Source of the DNA: Hoeflea_A sp040932035
GTDB lineage: Bacteria; Pseudomonadota; Alphaproteobacteria; Rhizobiales; Rhizobiaceae
Length of the DNA stretch: 64,000 bases
Reading direction: 5' to 3'
NCBI RefSeq assembly: GCF_040932035.1
Contig: NZ_JBFRBB010000003.1
Coordinates: forward strand, 372,001-436,000
Below the pieces are notes generated by a model, which did not search any database, was not told the DNA's origin, and saw nothing but the letters and a program-made list of their open reading frames with translations. The translations under genes were made by a program, and so were the position numbers. This document shows positions 34,564 through 40,378 of the stretch, in pieces; the stretch's first letter is position 1, and each line of letters starts with the position of its first letter.

Positions 34564-35023
34564 GGTTTCCATAGACATCGAGCAATTGCAGCCGGGTGGC
34601 GTGGAGACGGTCGACAAGAACGGGCACGAGACGCTTCATGACCTCGTAGCCAAGATGGTGATCGTTTTCGCACTTGTTTCTGAGACATGCGGCGTCGATT
34701 GCGATCGCCCGCACAAGGTTGATGGCACGCGCATCGTATGTCCACCGGTAAGGGGGAAACAGCCAGGAAAGGCCGACCGATTCGCCCGGGCCGACGGTAA
34801 GGAAGGACAGGTTTCCCTGTCCCGGCGTCGCTACGCTCAGGCCCACTTCGCCGTGCCGGATGAGATAGAGTACGTCCGCCGCATCGCCCTCATGGGCCAG
34901 ATAGACTCCGGCTTCGAAACGCGCATTTTTCGCGCAACCTGTCACCAGTTCTAAAAAGCCGGCATCGAGGCCTTTAAAAAGGGGATGCCCGGCGATGAAT
35001 TTGGTAAGGCCTTCAATCTCCAT
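34556..35023 (-). CDS. Stand-alone cyclic-nucleotide-binding-domain protein in the hydrogenase operon
   Basis: A 155-residue protein consisting of one Crp-type cyclic-nucleotide-binding domain. The beta-roll strands read FEAGVYLAHEGDAADVLYLIRHGEVGLSV and the phosphate-cassette region reads GPGESVGLSWLFPPYRW. No helix-turn-helix follows, so it is not a DNA-binding regulator. The ATG at 35023 overlaps the beta-subunit stop by 11 bases, and its own stop overlaps the gamma-subunit start. It is therefore embedded in the operon between two subunit genes. It may be a regulatory or structural accessory subunit of the hydrogenase; the ligand is unknown, and the usual R-A cAMP contacts are not evident. 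Confidence 0.8.
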   Translation of the reverse strand: MEIEGLTKFIAGHPLFKGLDAGFLELVTGCAKNARFEAGVYLAHEGDAADVLYLIRHGEVGLSVATPGQGNLSFLTVGPGESVGLSWLFPPYRWTYDARAINLVRAIAIDAACLRNKCENDHHLGYEVMKRLVPVLVDRLHATRLQLLDVYGNHG

Positions 35024-36152
35024 GATTTCCACCCGTATTGAAATCGGATAAGCGCAGCGCAGCCGCTTCCTCGGTGATGTCGATGCCGACGGGACACCAG
35101 GTGATACAGCGGCCGCAACCCACGCAACCGGAAGTTCCGAACTGGTCGTGCCAGGTTCCAAGCTTGTGCGTCATCCATTGCCGATAGCGCGATTGGCCGC
35201 TCTGCCGGACTGCGCCGCCGTGTATGTGGGAAAAATCGATAGTGAAGCAGGAGCCCCAGCGTTGCTCCCGCACTGTCTCGGAGCCGTCCAGCGCGCTTTT
35301 ATCTTCCACACTCGTGCAAAAGCAGGTTGGACAAACCATCGTGCAGTTTGCACAGGAAAGGCAGCGGTCAGAAACATCCTCCCACCGTGGGTGATCGGGG
35401 CTGCCTTTTACGAGCTCCGGCAATCCTTCGGTCTCGATCGACCGGCTTATGGACGCGGCCGTTTTTTTGACGATCGCAGCGGCTTTTGAGCATTCGGCAT
35501 CGGAAGCGGGTCTTGAGGGCAGACGCTCAAGCTTTTTTTGGCCTTTGCTGCTGCCGGCCTCGGCGAGGAAACCCGAATTCTTGCCAGTCGAAATCTCGGT
35601 CAGCACCAGATCGTAGCCGCTCTCGGCCTTGGGGCCTGTGCCCATCGAGGCACAAAAACAGGTTCTGGCGGATCGTGCGCAGTTCACCGCCACGAGAAAT
35701 GCCCGTTCGCGCCGCGCCTGATAATTAGGATCCGTGTAGGGCTCGCCGCCAAACACGGTGTCCTGAATTGCTATGGCCTGCAATTCGCAGGCGCGCACGC
35801 CAATGAAGGCATATTTTTCCTGCGCGGGCGGTTCCGTCAGGATCTCGGGCTTTCCATCTGTTTTTTGCATCCGCCACAGTGGCTGGTGCGGTGGATGCAG
35901 GAACTTTTTCCACGATTGCGGGCCGACGACATAGCCGAAATAGGCGTCGCCCTCGCGGTGAAGGCGATAATGGCCTCCATCCTGTTCGTCGATCCAGCCG
36001 CGGGGAAGTTCGTCCGTGCCGTGCAACTCATCGTAAACGATCGCACCGTCCCGCAGTTGCGGGCCGACAACGCAGTAACCGTCGTCCCCAAGGAGACCGA
36101 TAAGTGCATCCAATCCGGAAATATTCAGATAAACAGGCTGGTCCGATTTCAA
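35013..36152 (-). CDS. hydB: Group 3b-type hydrogenase beta subunit, 4Fe-4S dicluster protein
   Basis: A 379-residue electron-transfer subunit related to anaerobic sulfite reductase subunit A. The C-terminal half has two ferredoxin-like cysteine sets (CLSCANCTMVCPTCFCTS and CVGCGRCITWCPVGID). Further cysteines lie around ACELQAIAIQD and NCARSARTCFC. The frame is open from 36230, but that codon coincides with a FixK-like box. The TTG at 36152 is preceded by GAGGAAG at proper spacing and begins KSDQPVYLNISGLDALIG, so I choose it. It is the first gene of the operon. Confidence 0.88.
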   Translation of the reverse strand: MKSDQPVYLNISGLDALIGLLGDDGYCVVGPQLRDGAIVYDELHGTDELPRGWIDEQDGGHYRLHREGDAYFGYVVGPQSWKKFLHPPHQPLWRMQKTDGKPEILTEPPAQEKYAFIGVRACELQAIAIQDTVFGGEPYTDPNYQARRERAFLVAVNCARSARTCFCASMGTGPKAESGYDLVLTEISTGKNSGFLAEAGSSKGQKKLERLPSRPASDAECSKAAAIVKKTAASISRSIETEGLPELVKGSPDHPRWEDVSDRCLSCANCTMVCPTCFCTSVEDKSALDGSETVREQRWGSCFTIDFSHIHGGAVRQSGQSRYRQWMTHKLGTWHDQFGTSGCVGCGRCITWCPVGIDITEEAAALRLSDFNTGGNHGD

Positions 36153-36216
36153 GGCACTTCCTCGGAACTTCGAACACTGATTGAGGCTGAACTTAATGTA
36201 TTTTTGCAAGCATGAA

Positions 36217-36230
36217 TTGTTTTGGATCAA
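36217..36230 (-). promoter_or_regulatory. FixK/FNR-like box upstream of the group 3b hydrogenase operon
   Basis: TTGATCCAAAACAA on the minus strand (TTGTTTTGGATCAA on plus) fits TTGAT-N4-ATCAA with one mismatch. Its centre is about 71 bases before the chosen TTG start, so activation from -41.5 would start transcription near 36182. This placement is typical for FixK/FNR-activated genes and suggests induction under low oxygen. Confidence 0.6.
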
Positions 36231-36351
36231 TGTTCAATACAGGGACACAATGAATGTCCCAACCGGGTTGATCCACCGCCGAGTTCTTCAAAAAGCAAAA
36301 CTGGAGGTCTGCGACTTAGTCTGACAGGAGCATTGAAACCAATTGGACACT

Positions 36352-36401
36352 GCGATCAGGGCAATCGGTGTGACGATTCGTCAGCATAATGCCCTGATCG
36401 C
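36352..36401. terminator. Nested inverted repeat between aqpZ and the hydrogenase operon
   Basis: An outer perfect 12-bp stem (GCGATCAGGGCA at 36352-36363 with its complement at 36390-36401) encloses a second small stem TGACG-ATT-CGTCA (36371-36383). It sits 14 bases past the aquaporin stop in the direction of transcription. It lacks a U-run, so it may be a Rho-type or RNA-stability element rather than a classical terminator. The rest of 36231-36414 shows no gene. Confidence 0.55.
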
Positions 36402-36414
36402 TCTTCAATCCGGA

Positions 36415-37104
36415 TCAGGCAGCAACCGTGTCCGTTGCCGGCGTGCTCGTTACACCGGCGCGGAACACAAAACCTGCCGCACCAGCACCAAGGCAGGGCG
36501 CGACAATATAGAGCCACAGTTGCGACAGCGCCTCCGGTCCGGCAAAGAGAGCCGGCCCGAGAGACCGCGCCGGATTGACCGACGATCCCGAAACGGCGAT
36601 TCCGGCGAGATGGATCGCAACAAGCGTCAGCCCGATCGCAAGGCCGGCAATCGGGCCGGCACCAACCTTCTGCGTTGCTCCGAGAATGACTGTGACAAAC
36701 AGGAACGTTGCGACGAGCTCGAACAAAAAAGCGGAGATCATGGTGTAGGCCGTCCAGCCGTTTTGCGCGAAGCCGTTTGCGGCAACGTCATAGCCTTCGG
36801 CCTTGCCTTGAGCGATGACATACAGCATTGCCGCCGCAATGGTCGCACCTGCCAACTGCGCAACCACATAGCCAATGAAGGTGTTTGCGGAAATTCTTCC
36901 GGCGACGAGAGCCCCCAGACTGACAGCCGGGTTCAGATGAGCGCCTGAAATGTGACCTATCGAATAGGCCATTGCGATGACCGTCAGGCCAAACGCAAAG
37001 GACACGCCCAATAGGCCGATCTCCTCGCGCATGAAAATGATTGCTGCGCATCCGAAAAAGACAAGCGCAAACGTCCCGATAAGTTCTGCGGCATATTTCT
37101 GCAT
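36415..37104 (-). CDS. aqpZ: Aquaporin Z-type water channel
   Basis: A 229-residue membrane channel of the MIP family with six spans and both half-helix motifs: SGAHLNPAVSLG in the first half and SGSSVNPARSLGP in the second. Selectivity residues of the aquaporin type (for example Phe in the first span and the Arg of NPAR) are in place, so water rather than glycerol is the likely substrate. The ATG at 37104 follows GGGAGAAAT and is preferred to the in-frame ATG eight codons upstream. It lies 74 bases below the small gene at 37179 and may end the same transcript. Confidence 0.93.
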   Translation of the reverse strand: MQKYAAELIGTFALVFFGCAAIIFMREEIGLLGVSFAFGLTVIAMAYSIGHISGAHLNPAVSLGALVAGRISANTFIGYVVAQLAGATIAAAMLYVIAQGKAEGYDVAANGFAQNGWTAYTMISAFLFELVATFLFVTVILGATQKVGAGPIAGLAIGLTLVAIHLAGIAVSGSSVNPARSLGPALFAGPEALSQLWLYIVAPCLGAGAAGFVFRAGVTSTPATDTVAA

Positions 37105-37178
37105 GTAGATTTCTCCCTGAGATATCATTTGGTTAGATACGGTTTATTCCGGCACCGTCTCAAAACCGGGTTCTGTGT

Positions 37179-37364
37179 TTAGTGTTTGTTTTCCTCTTGA
37201 TGTGGTTTGTTGGGTTCGCCTTCGTAGATCCAGCGGGCGGCAAGCACGAAGGCTCCGGTGGCAAAATCTTTGCCGTGTGAAGCCACCATTTCGTCTCCGA
37301 TGGCGGCGATCCGTCTAAAGAACGCGTCCTTGCTTTTTTCTTCATCGGTGAGCTGCGTTTCCAT
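37179..37364 (-). CDS. Small 61-residue protein, intact copy of a duplicated gene
   Basis: A 61-residue hydrophilic protein starting METQLTDEEKSKDAFFRRIAAI, with no recognised domain, signal or membrane span. A second, broken copy at 37744-37878 agrees at 20 of the first 22 residues. This conservation, and a GGGAGATGAGCG ribosome region just before the ATG, support a real gene. It follows a relic of the WD40-like gene (37393-37521), just as the broken copy follows the intact WD40-like gene, so small gene and WD40 gene were duplicated together. The function is unknown; a link with the WD40-like protein is likely from context. Confidence 0.65.
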   Translation of the reverse strand: METQLTDEEKSKDAFFRRIAAIGDEMVASHGKDFATGAFVLAARWIYEGEPNKPHQEENKH

Positions 37365-37392
37365 CGCTCATCTCCCTATTTGCTGCAGGTCT

Positions 37393-37521
37393 CTTGAACA
37401 TACGGATTGGGAATTCGGCCGCGGCGGCCCCACCGTTTATGGTCCCGGCCGCCGGGAAGATTCCGTGACTGGACGAGGAAAGCGCCGGGTTTCCGGAACT
37501 ATCGTTCCGACGCGGCAGCAT
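37393..37521 (-). pseudogene. Relic of the 3' end of the WD40-like gene
   Basis: Translated on the minus strand, these 43 codons align without gaps to the last 43 residues of the WD40-like protein encoded at 37902-39032; I count 23 identical residues, including the ends MLxRxND and EFPIxMFK. The rest of the gene is missing upstream, and the frame runs past the old stop position. It is therefore a truncated, diverged duplicate, not a functional gene. Confidence 0.75.
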
Positions 37522-37571
37522 TTGTCCCTGAGTACGTCCTGAATTGTCCTTCGGGTGTCTTTCATGCAGTG

Positions 37572-37685
37572 TTATTGCAACGACCAAAGCAGCAGCTGTT
37601 GGTTGTAGGCCAGCCATCCGACATATGATGTTGCGCTCAGTCCTGCGATATTGAGAGTAAGGTTGATTGCATGTTTGATCGTCAT
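37572..37685 (-). CDS. Putative 37-residue single-span membrane protein
   Basis: An ORF of 37 codons, MTIKHAINLTLNIAGLSATS followed by YVGWLAYNQQLLLWSLQ. It has an AGAAGGA ribosome-site-like sequence upstream of the ATG and one possible membrane-spanning stretch. It lies between the broken small gene and the WD40 relic on the same strand. It resembles no family known to me and could be chance; its hydrophobic character and ribosome site are the only support. Confidence 0.35.
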   Translation of the reverse strand: MTIKHAINLTLNIAGLSATSYVGWLAYNQQLLLWSLQ

Positions 37686-37743
37686 TGTTCTCTAGTCCTT
37701 CTGTTGTCCTCCTGATACGGCTGGTTCGTCTCGTTTTTGGTAT

Positions 37744-37878
37744 TCAACGGGCGGCAACAACGTGGGCTTCAATGACAAATTTCCTGCCGCACGATGCCGC
37801 CACTTCCTCTCAAATTGCGGCGATCCGGCTGAAGAAGGCGTCTTTGCTCTTTTCTTCCTCGGTGAGCTGCGTTTCCAT
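37744..37878 (-). pseudogene. Broken second copy of the small 61-residue gene
   Basis: This segment starts METQLTEEEKSKDAFFSRIAAI, nearly identical to the intact gene at 37179-37364. A TGA at 37810-37812 replaces the glycine codon found there, and the reading frame then continues with clear similarity (EEVAASCG for DEMVASHG) to another TGA at 37744-37746. The ribosome site (GGAGGAAATG) is intact. It sits 23 bases after the intact WD40-like gene. It is most simply a pseudogene; read-through of TGA would be needed for a longer product. Confidence 0.75.
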
Positions 37879-37901
37879 CAGCATTTCCTCCGTTCTGCAT
37901 T

Positions 37902-39032
37902 TCATTTGAACATGCCGATCGGAAACTCGACCAAGGCGAATTTTCCGTTTGACATCCCGACCGCCAAAAAGGATCCGTTGTCCGACCATGACAGGCTGGA
38001 AATGCCGGCGTCGTCGTTTTGGCGAAGCAGCATTTCATCCTGGCTGCCGATCTTCGTGAGGCACAAAAGTCCGTTTGCGTAGCCAACGGCGAGCAGGTCT
38101 CTGTCCGGGCTTGCCGCTATGCTGTCCACCGCGACAAAACCGGGTTTTCCGGATGTAACGGCGGCGCAACTGTCGCTGTCGGTCAACGGATGTTCGAGTG
38201 ACCAGGCAACGGCCCGATAGGCACCTGATGTGGCGACTATATTTGCAGGCTTGCTGAAGGCGATTGATTTCACCGCCGTCGGATAGTCTTCAAAGTTCCT
38301 TGCCTGATTGTTTTTCAGATCGATCAGGCAAAATCCGCCGGACGCAAAGGTGTATGCGATCCATTTCCCATCTGCACTCCAACGCACTTTGGCAGGTGCA
38401 GAGTTCAGGGTTTTCTTTTGTGATTTGAACAACTTTCCGGACATGTCCCAGATGGAGACGCCGTCGTCATGCGTGGCGGCTATGTGCTGTCCGTCGGGTG
38501 AAAAGGCGAGGTTGTTTATCGTCTGCTTCGTTTCAATTTCGCAGCTCGGCTCGCCGAGGTCCCACTGGGCAATCTGAATGAGATTTCCGGCTGCACAGGC
38601 GTAGCTGGCATTATTGGGCGAGGCTGAGATTGCGGAAATTGCCTTGTCCATCGCATGCCCCGAAGACAGCAAATCTCCTTGCGGCGTCAGCGCGGAGAGG
38701 TTTCCTTCCGAATCTCCGAAAAGGAAGTTGCTTTCGCCAAGCGGCACCACCGGTGTAGTGCGGCGCTTAATGCCTTTGACCTCCAACAGCGGCGGCACCG
38801 GTCCTCCGCGGCGCTGAATGGTCTGCCGGCCCGTATCGATCGCATTGCGCACTCGGGCCGTAGGCGAATCGTCATCTGCGGTCTCGGCCAGGGCGATGGA
38901 ACCGTCTTCACACGAAGCTGCAACAGTGCCACAGCCGCGATTGAAGACGGCTCCATCCACCGGGGAGGAGAGGGTCCATTCCCTGGCAAGCAGATCAAAC
39001 AATTGAGGCGGTCTTGCATTGGCGAAATTCAT
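37902..39032 (-). CDS. WD40-like beta-propeller protein of unknown function
   Basis: A 376-residue protein with about six or seven WD40/quinoprotein-like beta-propeller repeats. Blade signatures include NNLAFSPDGQHIAATHDDGVSIWDMSG, AKVRWSADGKWIAYTFASGGFCLIDLK and SSLSWSDNGSFLAVGMSNGKFALVE. There is no signal peptide or membrane span, so it is probably a cytoplasmic interaction scaffold. It follows a coiled-coil gene by 15 bases and a helical protein gene, all on one strand between the two hydrogenases and the monooxygenase cluster. Its 3' end was duplicated into 37393-37521. I do not recognise the family; whether it serves the hydrogenase, the monooxygenase or neither is open. Confidence 0.8.
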   Translation of the reverse strand: MNFANARPPQLFDLLAREWTLSSPVDGAVFNRGCGTVAASCEDGSIALAETADDDSPTARVRNAIDTGRQTIQRRGGPVPPLLEVKGIKRRTTPVVPLGESNFLFGDSEGNLSALTPQGDLLSSGHAMDKAISAISASPNNASYACAAGNLIQIAQWDLGEPSCEIETKQTINNLAFSPDGQHIAATHDDGVSIWDMSGKLFKSQKKTLNSAPAKVRWSADGKWIAYTFASGGFCLIDLKNNQARNFEDYPTAVKSIAFSKPANIVATSGAYRAVAWSLEHPLTDSDSCAAVTSGKPGFVAVDSIAASPDRDLLAVGYANGLLCLTKIGSQDEMLLRQNDDAGISSLSWSDNGSFLAVGMSNGKFALVEFPIGMFK

Positions 39033-39047
39033 CACGGTGTCTCCCGA

Positions 39048-39368
39048 TCATTCCTTCAGGTCTGCGATTTCAGACACAATTGCAGTCATGCGTTGTTCCA
39101 GGTCTTCAATGCGCTGTTCGGCCGCTCTCAGGTCCAGTTTTGTGAGCCGCTCCTGCTCGTACAGGTCGGCCAATGTGCTTTCCGCGTCCTTGGAACCGGG
39201 CGTTTCAGCCATGTCGCGCTCTGCGGTCAGAACCTCAATCTCGACCCCGCTCGCCCGCTGCCTGGCAAAAAGCAGTCTCGCGTTCTCCTCGCTCAGCGCC
39301 GCCACGATTTCCTGATGTTTGCGCTGCAGGTTTTGTGCCCTTGAAGGGTTGTTGAAAGCCGTTCCCAT
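39048..39368 (-). CDS. Coiled-coil protein of unknown function
   Basis: A 106-residue, highly charged protein that is almost entirely helical. Heptad-like patterns run from about residue 15 to the end (for example LRAAEQRIEDLEQRMTAIVSEIADL), and there is no membrane span. The frame is open from 39674, but the ATG at 39368 lies just after the upstream gene's stop and avoids a large overlap with it. It is flanked by the helical 152-residue protein (22-base gap) and the WD40-like gene (15-base gap), so the three are surely co-transcribed. A structural or adaptor role is possible; no family is recognised. Confidence 0.72.
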   Translation of the reverse strand: MGTAFNNPSRAQNLQRKHQEIVAALSEENARLLFARQRASGVEIEVLTAERDMAETPGSKDAESTLADLYEQERLTKLDLRAAEQRIEDLEQRMTAIVSEIADLKE

Positions 39369-39390
39369 GTCAGATCTCTTTCCGGTGCGA

Positions 39391-39849
39391 TCATTTTTTC
39401 CGGTTGTTGGCAGCCTTCTCTTCCAATTGAAGTAACAGCTCTGGAAAATCGCGGGCCTGCGCCTGAAAGTTCTCCTCTGCCGCAGTGATGTACCTGGACA
39501 ATGCGTCCCAGATATCGGTGCGAAACACGCTGGTTTTATCGCCCAGCAAATCCTCGAATTCGCGCAGGCGGAATTGTCTTGAAAGGGCAACTCCGGTGAA
39601 CACGAACTCACGCAGTTCGGCTGCATGCGTATCGATAAACGCCTGCAGCAGCCCGTGGTTCTTGCGGGTGACACCGTGTGCGTTCAGCTCACTTTCGATG
39701 AATTCCTGGAAGTGCCGGTTCACCACATGCTGGCTTTCGCCCAGGAACTGCATCGAAAAGATGATGTCGTCGTCTGCGCGCGCAATGATTTTGCCGGCGA
39801 GCCCGGTGTCTGTTTTCCAGTTGTTCGGCAATTTCTGATCCTGAGACAT
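39391..39849 (-). CDS. Helical protein of unknown function, first gene of the WD40 operon
   Basis: A 152-residue soluble protein starting MSQDQKLPNNWKTDTGLAGK, with predicted long amphipathic helices (for example VVNRHFQEFIESELNAHG and LREFEDLLGDKTSVFRTDIWDAL) and a lysine-rich end. No motif I know is present. It is transcribed away from prmA; the 529-base space between them holds regulatory sites on the prmA side. Together with the coiled-coil and WD40-like genes it forms an uncharacterised three-gene unit. A weak sigma-54-like element on the minus strand near 39940-39957 has a defective -12 part and is not claimed. Confidence 0.72.
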   Translation of the reverse strand: MSQDQKLPNNWKTDTGLAGKIIARADDDIIFSMQFLGESQHVVNRHFQEFIESELNAHGVTRKNHGLLQAFIDTHAAELREFVFTGVALSRQFRLREFEDLLGDKTSVFRTDIWDALSRYITAAEENFQAQARDFPELLLQLEEKAANNRKK

Positions 39850-39972
39850 TTCGCGTGTATTCTTCTATTCACGGTCGTCAGCGAGTATTTCCCAGCATCA
39901 ACGGCGGTATACTTGCGACAATTCTCAGGGACGATACATTGGAAATTCCGGTGCCGTTCAAAAAACGAAAAT

Positions 39973-39989
39973 TGTAACATTCCGTTCCA
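39973..39989. promoter_or_regulatory. Putative activator site A (TGTAAC-N5-GTTACA family)
   Basis: TGTAACATTCCGTTCCA is an interrupted palindrome with one mismatch in the right half (GTTCCA for GTTACA). It lies about 340 bases upstream of the prmA sigma-54 promoter and exactly 31 bases, three helical turns, from site B. This position is usual for enhancer-type upstream activator sites. Confidence 0.6.
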
Positions 39990-40003
39990 GCCGGACACTT
40001 TGC

Positions 40004-40020
40004 TGTAACCTTCCTTTACA
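40004..40020. promoter_or_regulatory. Putative activator site B (TGTAAC-N5-GTTACA family)
   Basis: TGTAACCTTCCTTTACA has the same half-site and the same 5-base spacer as site A, with one mismatch (TTTACA). The two sites lie on the same face of the helix. A perfect copy of the motif occurs at 50045-50061. The likely binder is the AcoR/NtrC-type regulator encoded at 50724, by context only. Confidence 0.62.
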
Positions 40021-40312
40021 GTTTATTTTTGGGTTTGAATTCGCCGAAATCCTTCCATTAAAGTTCAGCCAATCAGAAGAAGTTCTGCTGCCTGATTGCA
40101 GCGACACAAGAACAAAGGAAGGGAGACCGGATTGTGCAGGCCATGGTGCCTTACGATCCCGGGAGGCGAACTGACAGGCGGCCAAACGGCCAACGCAGTT
40201 GCATCAAGTTCTCTGACCTTTGCCGTAGCAAACGAGGCCAAAAGCCATTCACGGTTGCGCGTTATGTGCGTGCCGCCGAATGCCCTTTGCTGCCTCACGA
40301 TCACCGCGGAGG

Positions 40313-40329
40313 AGGGCACGTGACTTGCG
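40313..40329 (+). promoter_or_regulatory. Sigma-54 (-24/-12) promoter of prmABCD
   Basis: AGGGCACGTGACTTGCG matches TGGCACGnnnnTTGC except for one base before the invariant GG (40315-40316). GC (40327-40328) follows after exactly ten bases. Transcription would start near 40340, leaving a leader of about 40 bases before the prmA ATG. Confidence 0.82.
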
Positions 40330-40378
40330 TATTGGTTCGATCTCTTCCGCTTGGCTCATTTTGAAAAGGTGAACGGCA

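Noticed and set aside
37744..37878. Selenocysteine or read-through decoding of the in-frame TGA in the second small gene
   Set aside because: The intact paralogue has glycine at this place, no SECIS-like stem was seen after the TGA, and a second TGA follows, so simple decay is more likely.
39940..39957. Sigma-54-like element on the minus strand upstream of the WD40 operon (GGCAC-N5-TTTC)
   Set aside because: The -24 part is good but the essential -12 GC is TC, so I do not claim a promoter.
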